Part shown: in pieces, positions 1 through 5,469 of the stretch
Layout: every line of letters begins with the position of its first letter
How positions within the stretch are numbered: the first letter of the stretch is position 1
Source: Cytophagales bacterium
GTDB taxonomy: Bacteria; Bacteroidota; Bacteroidia; Cytophagales; Cytophagaceae
Length of the DNA stretch: 5,469 bases
Reading direction: 5' to 3'
Assembly: GCA_025360235.1 (NCBI GenBank)
Contig: JANYCO010000407.1
Location: forward strand, 1 to 5,469
Made by a program: the position numbers and the translations under genes
The notes under the pieces: model-generated
Told to the model about the DNA's origin: nothing
What the model saw: only the letters and a program-made list of their open reading frames with translations
Database searches by the model: none

Positions 1-489
1 TTTCGGTTTTAAACCTTCCTCTATAGCCAACTTACAACCTAAAATTTCCTGAAAGGCTTTTTCACGGTACAACTCTGCTTCAAGGTCGGTGTCTGTATGT
101 TCATCTCTGTATTTTTCGAATTGATCAATTGCTCTTTTATAATTACCATTGTCTTTCAACATTGTTGAATACCAAAACCTGGCCAATGGGTAGCGATCTC
201 TAAATCGTTGTGCTACCTTAAAGTAAAATTGCTCTGCAGATTTATAATCAAAATAATAACGATAACATTCTGCCAATTGAAACATGGCATAAGCATTGGA
301 AGAGTCACTCTTTAGTACCCGCGCATACTCATGTGCTGCCAAGTAATACTCAAGATTATTATAGTGTTTGTCTGCAAGGATTAGCGTTGGGTTCGGTTTT
401 GATTTCACAGGTTTTTTCTGTGCTGCAACCTTTCCTGAGAAAAGGCAAACAGTAACTATAATGAAACAAAAAAGAATAAATCTCTTCAT
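1..489 (-). CDS. TPR-repeat secreted protein, probable N-terminus of an OmpA-family (TPR-PD40-OmpA) protein; partial
   Basis: The frame is open from the ATG at 489 to the left edge, giving 163 codons with no stop, so the C-terminus is missing. Residues 1-23 form a signal peptide (MKRF, hydrophobic ILFCFIIVTVCLF, then GKVAA before Q24), so the product is exported. Residues about 37-135 read as three TPR-like helical hairpins. Landmarks are ADKHYNNLEYYLAAHEYARVL, then FQLAECYRYYFDYKSAEQFYFKV, then RFWYSTMLKDNGNYKRAIDQF, each with the small/aromatic spacing of TPRs. This N-terminus, directly behind a PorP/SprF gene, is the usual front of Bacteroidota proteins that continue with PD40/WD40-like beta-propeller repeats and a peptidoglycan-binding OmpA domain (PorE-like). 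That continuation is inferred, because none of it lies in the window. The start lies 28 nt after the porP-like stop, with no Shine-Dalgarno sequence, and co-transcription is likely. An alternative is a simple TPR protein without OmpA. Confidence 0.8.
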   Translation of the reverse strand, partial: MKRFILFCFIIVTVCLFSGKVAAQKKPVKSKPNPTLILADKHYNNLEYYLAAHEYARVLKSDSSNAYAMFQLAECYRYYFDYKSAEQFYFKVAQRFRDRYPLARFWYSTMLKDNGNYKRAIDQFEKYRDEHTDTDLEAELYREKAFQEILGCKLAIEEGLKPK

Positions 490-502
490 AATAAATCTCA
501 AT

Positions 503-522
503 TCTAATTTAAATAAATTAGA
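503..522. repeat. Perfect AT-rich inverted repeat across the porP-like stop codon
   Basis: The arms are tctaattta (503-511) and taaattaga (514-522), with 2 nt between them. The repeat overlaps the stop codon (518-520) of the PorP-like gene and most of the 28-nt gap before the TPR gene. It has almost no G/C and no following T-tract, so it is unlikely to be a strong terminator. It could be a weak hairpin influencing translation or mRNA processing between the two genes, or it could be chance in AT-rich DNA. Confidence 0.4.
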
Positions 523-1600
523 GTCTAGGCGCATAATATCTTTTTACTACTTCCTTTTTAGGTACCTGAATTTTCAATGAAACTTCCCAGGCACCTTTTC
601 CTTGTGTCGCTACTTTTAAGCCTGACTGATTAAGATCATAACTTAATCCAATTGTATAAATGTTTGACTTAAGACCAAAGGTAAAGATGTAGGCATCTCC
701 TACCCTGTACCAGCCTCCTAAAATAATGTCTTGCGGACGCATATCTGATTTATCATCGAGGTCCGCCAATAAATAAGTAAGGTACATACCCGTATTAATT
801 TGAATATTGCTAAACCCATCAAGCTTTTTTATATCATCTCCTTGTCTTACCAATAAAACGTTCGGAGATAAATTAAATCTTGAGCCAAGGGTAAATTCAA
901 TTCCTGCTAGCCCTTTACTTAACATAGGTAATTTACTAACATAGCCTGCAACAAGGGATTCATTAGGCCGGTTGAGATGAAAGGCAGAGTATCCTACCCA
1001 AAAACTTGCACCTTTTGTTCTTCTGTCCCTTCCAGCTTTGAAATAATACAACAACCCAGCTCCAAGATCCAACATTGTTTTTCTACCAGACAAATCGCTA
1101 TTTGACTGTATCTGATCCGCAGGAAAACTGGAATCAAATCCTTTGTAACGGTTAAACTGAGTACCCCATTCTAATTTATCAGGGTTAATTTGTTTCTGAA
1201 TAACTCCAACTTGCATTCCAAAAGTAAAGGTGTGATTTTCACCGCTTCTAAGATTATAGGCCCCATTGGCATTTGCTCCCAAAGTCTGGTATCCAAAATC
1301 ACCAGCTTTATCCTGAAAAACAGATAGACCAATACCCCCAACATTTTGGTTGGTTAATCCGTATTTATAGAACGGTTTTATTATTGAAACTTGATTAGTA
1401 ACATATGGAGCAGAAATGCTTTTCCATTGAGTTCGTGTATTAACACCTACATTTAGATTGGGCTCTACTCCTGCAAAACAGGGACTTAGGTATAAGGCAG
1501 AAGAATAATACTGTGAAAATACGGCATCCTGAGCGTTAATAGAATTTATTAAACCCAGCTGAAAGATAATTAACCCAAAAATCCTACACAACCTATTCAT
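518..1600 (-). CDS. PorP/SprF family type IX secretion system outer-membrane protein
   Basis: Complete gene of 360 aa. The first in-frame ATG is at 1600 (MNRLCR). A TTG two codons further upstream (1606) would add MY but is a poorer start. Residues 1-23 are a signal peptide (hydrophobic IFGLIIFQLGLI, INA before Q24). The mature N-terminus carries the family hallmark: QDAVFSQYYSSALYLSPCFAG at 24-44, matching the common QDPxFSQYY...YLNPAFAG pattern with Pro-Cys where Pro-Ala is usual. It is followed by RTQW at 56-59. Alternating polar/aromatic strands (for example LDLGAGLLYYF, ASFWVGYSAFHL, DIILGGWYRVGDAYIFTFGL, IYTIGLSYDLN) fit an outer-membrane beta-barrel, closed by GAWEVSLKI near the C-terminus. 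The family includes P. gingivalis PorP and F. johnsoniae SprF; SprF is needed for surface delivery of the adhesin SprB. Bacteroidota carry many paralogs, so a specific symbol is not justified. Length is slightly above typical. It is followed by the TPR gene and divergent from a giant Ig-repeat protein, its plausible client. Confidence 0.9.
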   Translation of the reverse strand: MNRLCRIFGLIIFQLGLINSINAQDAVFSQYYSSALYLSPCFAGVEPNLNVGVNTRTQWKSISAPYVTNQVSIIKPFYKYGLTNQNVGGIGLSVFQDKAGDFGYQTLGANANGAYNLRSGENHTFTFGMQVGVIQKQINPDKLEWGTQFNRYKGFDSSFPADQIQSNSDLSGRKTMLDLGAGLLYYFKAGRDRRTKGASFWVGYSAFHLNRPNESLVAGYVSKLPMLSKGLAGIEFTLGSRFNLSPNVLLVRQGDDIKKLDGFSNIQINTGMYLTYLLADLDDKSDMRPQDIILGGWYRVGDAYIFTFGLKSNIYTIGLSYDLNQSGLKVATQGKGAWEVSLKIQVPKKEVVKRYYAPRL

Positions 1601-1612
1601 ATACAATCGTTT

Positions 1613-1673
1613 TACCTAGGTTTTGTCTTATTCAATAACCTGAATTAAATAAGGTTATTCACAATACTAGGTA
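1613..1673. repeat. Nested inverted repeats in the porP-like leader
   Basis: The outer arms tacctag (1613-1619) and ctaggta (1667-1673) enclose inner arms aataacct (1634-1641) and aggttatt (1652-1659), which have a 10-nt loop. The structure lies 13 to 73 nt upstream of the ATG at 1600. If the leftward transcript begins beyond it, it would fold in the 5' leader of the PorP-like mRNA. It could be a leader hairpin or a protein-binding dyad. It matches no riboswitch class I recognise, and no covariance evidence is available here. Confidence 0.4.
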
Positions 1674-1690
1674 TATTTCTATTAAAACTA

Positions 1691-1731
1691 AACAAATTAC
1701 TATTTATGTACGTACACTAAGCTAATTTGTT
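1691..1731. repeat. Compound dyad: 9-bp arms around a central 10-bp palindrome
   Basis: The arms aacaaatta (1691-1699) and taatttgtt (1723-1731) are exact reverse complements. They flank tgtacgtaca (1707-1716), itself a perfect palindrome. The centre of the arms (1711) and that of the palindrome (1711.5) nearly coincide, so the element is symmetrical over 41 bp. It sits between two divergent genes, where an operator for a dimeric regulator would be expected. Each arm also reads TAATTTG outward, one base short of the Bacteroidota -7 consensus TAnnTTTG. Function is inferred only. Confidence 0.4.
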
Positions 1732-1808
1732 GTAAATCTATGTAAAATAAGTATAATTAATATGCATAGTTAATAAATTAATAGTTACGAAACTAAAGAG
1801 ACAATAGA

Positions 1809-1835
1809 ATTGTGGCTAAAATTACCATATATTTG
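1809..1835 (+). promoter_or_regulatory. Putative Bacteroidota-type promoter for the giant Ig-repeat gene
   Basis: TATATTTG at 1828-1835, followed by CA, matches the -7 consensus TAnnTTTG known for Bacteroidota primary sigma factors exactly. The only nearby -33-like element is ATTG at 1809-1812, with 15 nt spacing, shorter than the usual 17-23. The -7 match is therefore good but the -33 match is poor. It would give a 5' leader of roughly 190 nt before the ATG at 2031. Confidence 0.4.
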
Positions 1836-2030
1836 CATTTTGAGAAGTTTATAAGGCTCAAATAATACAAATATGCCCTTATTATTTAATTAAATGGGGT
1901 TAAAATGTTGTAAAAACCAGTTTATTTGAATAATTTAGTGGCTAAATTTCAAGTTACCTTTTGAAATAATACAGAATATAATTTATAAGGATATAAGTAG
2001 TTGTGGAATTAATAATTAATTAATAGTGAT

Positions 2031-5000
2031 ATGAAGATAAGAATATCTGTAAAAGACACTTTCAAAACCAAGTATTTTGGAATTGCTTTATTAGGTCTGT
2101 TGTTATCAGTTTTGAGTTTTACTCATTCTTTTGGTGAAGGTACAAGAGAATTACTGGTATGTACAACTAAGGTATCTAATGGAATGCAATTTGACACAAC
2201 CAAAAGTACTTTTAATGCAGCTGGTGGAATAGTTACCCCTGCAAACTGTATTCAGATATGGGATGGTGGTGCTTCTGCAGGTGGTATCGGTCGTATCACT
2301 GGTGCTTATTCTTCTATTCCGGTAAACAGAGAAAAATACAGACTTAAAATAAGAGTATGTAAAGCTGGTGAAGTTATAAATCTTGGTTTTAATCCAAATT
2401 CAAATATTACTGCTCCTACTTGGTTTAGATTGTACAGAGGTGAAATGAACAGTGGGGCAACTCCTGCAAAATGTATTCGTTTTGATGGTACACTTGGCTC
2501 TACAAACCTTGGAGGTACTGAAACGGTAACAGCAGTAACTACATTTTCTTATAAACTCCCAACAGTTCCAGGGGCTGGATTTATTCAATATTATAGTCAG
2601 GCTGCGGTAGGTCCTCAAAGAACATTAGACTCCGTAACGGTTGCTGTTGGCCAACTGGGATTTGGTTATCCTGCTAGACCTTACAAAGGTTATACCCCTT
2701 ACCAATATATTGTTCAGGCTGCGGATATTGACCCTGTTTTAGGTTATACAGATTTCTTTATAGTAATGAATGGTAATCAGGCAAATCCTGAAACACATAC
2801 TAATGTAATTTTTTCAATGTTAGATGTAACCGTTTGGTCTGATATTGTAAATAAGAATCCAATAAGAGCCCGCTTCTTCAGTTCTGCCTGGGACTTGCAA
2901 TGCAACAGTAACAACACTACAGCAGGACATACAGGATTGAATAGTGATTTAAACAGTCAAATGTTTTTCTACTCAAAAGACAGTGTAGTTACAGCAGTAA
3001 CATTTAATCAAATGAGTCCTTATGGAGCAGTGATTTGTGCAAACGCTACTGGTACCAGCGCTACAGGAAATATAGATGAGGACAGAAGATCAGTTGTTTC
3101 TTTTTTGGGTTCTGCAGATTATCCTATTTTCTTAAACAATCCATACGATACAAACCTTGTTGATGCTGTGGGTATAAAAGCACGTACATGTGGTATTATA
3201 CCTAAGCCAGGTGGGTTTGGAAAAATTACTGCGGGTAGTATTACTGGTTGTGATAACGATCGATGCATAAATATTACTGCAGATAAAAATGGTCAGGCTG
3301 GGATAACTTTATTTCCATTGGTAAATGGAGCGTTTACACCAAGAGTATTTCCTATTACAGGTTTAGTTGCTGGTGTCAGTGTTTGTATTCCATGGGATGG
3401 TCTCGATGGTGCCGGATTACCAATCGTAGGACCTGTAACTGTTGAGGTCAATTATTTTAACGGACTTACACATTTACCGCTTTATGATGTTGAACATAAT
3501 CCATTAGGTTATATCATAGATTTGGCTGCGCCTGCACCAAATCCAGGCTCTAAGCCAATTGTGGTTTACTGGAACGATATGCCGTTCCCTGCTTTAGGTG
3601 GACCAGATATTACAAATGGTTCATCAATGGATGGGCTGTATGATTTACCTCTGGCTCCTGCTAATGGAACAAAGATTGGTTACTTTGACGGAAATGATTT
3701 TCCAATAGAGGCCTTCGTAGGTCATAGCTCTTATAATTTATTTGGTTGTGACCCCTTGATAGATCATCATCCTGCTACAGTCGGAATAAGAGAAGGATGT
3801 CACTTATGGAAAAACAGAGGCGCAAACGTGGCATGTCCGGGTGTTGCCCCTACCAACTGCGCAGAAACCATGAACACCTGGTGGAATGCTAACGTTGTTT
3901 CCATTACTCTTCCTTATGTGCCAAGCAACGTACACGCATACTCTGATCCAGGTGCTGTACCTACTCTCCCTAACGGAACAGGAGGTAGCGCAGCCTCAAA
4001 AACTAAAAACGTTTGTTACCCTGGTGGATCTCCTATTCCAATTAAAGGCGTAATTAAAATAGACACTTCACTGGTTTCTGCTGCTGATGCGGTAGACATT
4101 ACAGACGATATAAATGGTACAGGTAAATGGGGTATCATTACTGGTTCAGGAAGTTTTGGTTCAGCTGTAGGCAATCTTTCAAATACCTACATAGCGGATG
4201 CAGGAGGAGCTGACTTTATTAGAGGCTTTGTATTGTTAAAAATCACTTCAGACGTGACAGCCGCTACTCCATGCGGTTCAGCGGTTGATACTTTAAGAAT
4301 TAACCTTTTAAAAGGTCCGGATGTATGGTCTCGTCCTGGCCCTGTTACTGTTTGTGCCAGCAATGCAATGGTAGCGCTTGATCCAGGTATTCTAGGTGAT
4401 TCATCAGGTGCAAATAATGTAGTTTCAACTTTCCAATGGATTCCTACTGTAGGTGGTGTAGTTCAGGTGGGTGGAACTTTTGTCCCAAACAATCAATCCT
4501 TAGGATTAACAGCTACCTATACTCCTCCTGCTTCCTTTACCAGTGGTACTATAGTAATGAAAATAAAATCACTTACTACTACATTGCCGGCAACTGTTAC
4601 TTGCCCTGCTGACTCTTCTCAATTTAATATAGTTGTAAATTCGGTTCCAGTTGTAGATGCGGGAAATCCTATAACAATGTGTAATAGCGGAGCTAGTCCA
4701 AGTGTGACGCTATCGTTAGCTGTTGGAAATCCTACAATCAATGGAGGTACTGCTACTGCCGGGTTGTTTACCAAGCAATGGACAGGAAACGGAACATTCA
4801 CAAATAGTACCGCTCTTTACCCAACCTATACTCCTACAGCCGCAGAACTAGCTTTAGGAACAGCTACAATAACATTTAAAGTTACCAAAACCAGTGCTCC
4901 TTCTTGTGCTGTTGTTACAGATAACGTTGTCATTACGATCACAAATCCACCCACTGCTAATGCTGGAATAGATCTCTCTAAATGTAAAAATAATTTAGGA

Positions 5001-5469
5001 GTTATAACGCTAAACGGTGTAGCTACAAACTTTACTTCTGTAGGTTGGACTGTATCTCCTATTGGTTCAGGAACTTTTGGAACGATAGGAAATGATACAA
5101 CTACTTTTACGCCTACTGGTGCACTTGACTCTACTTATACATTTACGTTAACATCTAATAAAATTTTTGCTGGAGGAAGTTGTCCTGCAGCTACAGATCA
5201 GGCTGTATTAACGCTTACAGATACAGCTAAAATCACAATGGGGGGGGCAATTCAATTTTGTCCGGAAAATCCAATCGTGCAATTGGCTGCGACAGTAAAA
5301 CCAGCAGGATTCAGCGGACAATGGTTTTCTAATGCTGCAGGAACGATATCACCAAACGGAGTATTTACTCCAAGTGCCACCGACCCGAACGCTCAATATA
5401 CATTGACGGCGGCTGAAGCTGCACTCCCACTAGGAGGATTTGGAGGTTTATTCTTTAGAACTTCTGCGG
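2031..5469 (+). CDS. Giant secreted Ig/PKD-like repeat protein, probable T9SS surface adhesin; C-terminally partial
   Basis: The frame is open from ATG 2031 to the right edge (1146 codons, no stop). An in-frame TAA at 2013-2015 fixes the start. Residues 1-35 are a signal peptide with hydrophobic core YFGIALLGLLLSVLSF. Residues 36-650 form an N-terminal region with landmarks ARFFSSAWDL (280-289), MFFYSKDSVV (311-320), DEDRRS (349-354), PIFLNNP (365-371), IPWDGLDG (453-460, FlgD-like), NGLTHLPLYDVEHNP (477-491), VVYWND (511-516), GCHLW (589-593) and NTWW (615-618). I recall this order from very large Bacteroidota proteins that end in a gliding motility-associated sorting domain. From about 655, Ig/PKD-like repeats follow, with Cys 662, 775, 884, 985, 1077 and Trp 700, 803, 917, 1006, 1098. 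The likely role is a T9SS-exported adhesin or matrix protein, delivered with help from the divergent PorP/SprF-like protein. No catalytic domain is evident. The C-terminal sorting domain is outside the window, so T9SS export is inferred. Confidence 0.9.
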   Translation, partial: MKIRISVKDTFKTKYFGIALLGLLLSVLSFTHSFGEGTRELLVCTTKVSNGMQFDTTKSTFNAAGGIVTPANCIQIWDGGASAGGIGRITGAYSSIPVNREKYRLKIRVCKAGEVINLGFNPNSNITAPTWFRLYRGEMNSGATPAKCIRFDGTLGSTNLGGTETVTAVTTFSYKLPTVPGAGFIQYYSQAAVGPQRTLDSVTVAVGQLGFGYPARPYKGYTPYQYIVQAADIDPVLGYTDFFIVMNGNQANPETHTNVIFSMLDVTVWSDIVNKNPIRARFFSSAWDLQCNSNNTTAGHTGLNSDLNSQMFFYSKDSVVTAVTFNQMSPYGAVICANATGTSATGNIDEDRRSVVSFLGSADYPIFLNNPYDTNLVDAVGIKARTCGIIPKPGGFGKITAGSITGCDNDRCINITADKNGQAGITLFPLVNGAFTPRVFPITGLVAGVSVCIPWDGLDGAGLPIVGPVTVEVNYFNGLTHLPLYDVEHNPLGYIIDLAAPAPNPGSKPIVVYWNDMPFPALGGPDITNGSSMDGLYDLPLAPANGTKIGYFDGNDFPIEAFVGHSSYNLFGCDPLIDHHPATVGIREGCHLWKNRGANVACPGVAPTNCAETMNTWWNANVVSITLPYVPSNVHAYSDPGAVPTLPNGTGGSAASKTKNVCYPGGSPIPIKGVIKIDTSLVSAADAVDITDDINGTGKWGIITGSGSFGSAVGNLSNTYIADAGGADFIRGFVLLKITSDVTAATPCGSAVDTLRINLLKGPDVWSRPGPVTVCASNAMVALDPGILGDSSGANNVVSTFQWIPTVGGVVQVGGTFVPNNQSLGLTATYTPPASFTSGTIVMKIKSLTTTLPATVTCPADSSQFNIVVNSVPVVDAGNPITMCNSGASPSVTLSLAVGNPTINGGTATAGLFTKQWTGNGTFTNSTALYPTYTPTAAELALGTATITFKVTKTSAPSCAVVTDNVVITITNPPTANAGIDLSKCKNNLGVITLNGVATNFTSVGWTVSPIGSGTFGTIGNDTTTFTPTGALDSTYTFTLTSNKIFAGGSCPAATDQAVLTLTDTAKITMGGAIQFCPENPIVQLAATVKPAGFSGQWFSNAAGTISPNGVFTPSATDPNAQYTLTAAEAALPLGGFGGLFFRTSA
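3993..5469 (+). repeat. Tandem Ig/PKD-like protein repeats (at least five, the last cut by the window edge)
   Basis: The approximate units are residues 655-760, 762-871, 872-971, 972-1063 and 1064 to the edge. Each has an early Cys, a central Trp followed by a Gly/Ser-rich 'GxGTF'-type turn, usually a Y/F-T-P/L-T-x-A strand, and a second Cys before the last strand. The Cys pairs are 662/748, 775/858, 884/959 and 985/1051, placed as for one disulfide per domain. Repeat 2 is the clearest (VPVVDAG at 872, KQWTGNGTF, YTPTAAEL, VTDNVVITI). The units differ in sequence and length. The longest exact DNA match noted is only 12 nt (4515-4526 and 4824-4835, 103 codons apart), so the array is old rather than recently expanded. 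Confidence 0.75.
5240..5247 (+). repeat. Run of eight G inside the giant repeat gene
   Basis: The run reads ATG GGG GGG GCA in frame (residues 1070-1073, M-G-G-A). It stands out in an AT-rich gene that otherwise encodes Gly mostly as GGA/GGT. The frame is intact on both sides as given. A gain of one G would lead to TAA at 5330-5332, and a loss of one G to TAA at 5296-5298. It is therefore a possible slippage site, or a position at risk of a sequencing length error. Confidence 0.7.

Larger units (their letters stand above)
1601..2030. other. Divergent intergenic region between the PorP-like gene and the giant Ig-repeat gene
   Basis: About 430 nt of very AT-rich DNA with no credible coding frame on either strand. 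It must hold the promoters of the leftward porP/TPR unit and of the rightward giant gene. Visible content is two nested inverted-repeat structures (1613-1673 and 1691-1731), one TATATTTG promoter element facing right (1828-1835), a 9-nt direct repeat (1812-1820 and 1938-1946), and a 12-bp AT palindrome (1884-1895). No Shine-Dalgarno sequence precedes either start, as is normal for Bacteroidota. No convincing TAnnTTTG element was found for the leftward unit. Confidence 0.8.

Noticed and set aside
368..580. 70-codon plus-strand open frame
   Set aside because: It lies antisense over the start of the TPR gene and the end of the PorP-like gene, both well supported by protein features. Its translation shows no domain.
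1601..1606. Upstream TTG start for the PorP-like gene (adds Met-Tyr)
   Set aside because: An ATG two codons later gives a normal signal peptide, there is no Shine-Dalgarno sequence to favour the TTG, and ATG is the commoner start.
1884..1895. 12-bp palindrome atttaattaaat
   Set aside because: It is purely A/T within very AT-rich DNA, where such palindromes are expected by chance. It has no neighbouring feature that gives it meaning.
1607..2030. Possible small RNA, riboswitch, CRISPR or tRNA in the intergenic region
   Set aside because: No tRNA cloverleaf, spaced direct-repeat array, known riboswitch core or GC-rich hairpin with T-tract could be seen on either strand.
2400..2618. 72-codon minus-strand open frame
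   Set aside because: It lies wholly inside the giant plus-strand gene. It is a Cys/Ser-rich shadow with no recognisable features.
4619..4801. 60-codon minus-strand open frame
   Set aside because: It is antisense to the Ig-like repeats. Its composition simply mirrors the repeat coding sequence.

Overview
The window looks like a piece of a Bacteroidota chromosome, probably of the Cytophagales/Chitinophagales/Flavobacteriales type. The evidence is low GC content, no Shine-Dalgarno sequences before the starts, a TAnnTTTG-type promoter element, a PorP/SprF-family outer-membrane protein of the type IX secretion system (T9SS), and a very large secreted protein built of Ig/PKD-like repeats.

Layout. 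Positions 1-489 (minus) hold the N-terminal 163 codons of a secreted TPR protein, most likely the front of a TPR-PD40-OmpA periplasmic protein. It runs off the left edge. Positions 518-1600 (minus) hold a complete PorP/SprF-like protein, 28 nt upstream of the TPR gene and probably in the same operon. Positions 1601-2030 are an AT-rich divergent intergenic region with several inverted repeats and one good Bacteroidota-type -7 promoter element facing right. Positions 2031-5469 (plus) are one uninterrupted reading frame of at least 1146 codons that runs off the right edge. It has a signal peptide, a roughly 620-residue N-terminal region, a FlgD-like WDG segment, and then at least five tandem Ig/PKD-like repeats with paired cysteines.

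How the genes may work together (inference). The SprF/PorP family is known to be needed for export or attachment of particular T9SS cargo such as the gliding adhesin SprB. SprF/PorP plus an OmpA-type protein next to a giant Ig-repeat protein suggests a dedicated cargo/outer-membrane partner locus. The expected C-terminal T9SS sorting domain (type B, 'gliding motility-associated') would lie outside the window and cannot be confirmed here.

The most notable oddity is a run of eight G in the coding frame of the giant protein (5240-5247). A one-base gain or loss there would truncate the protein within about 30 codons.
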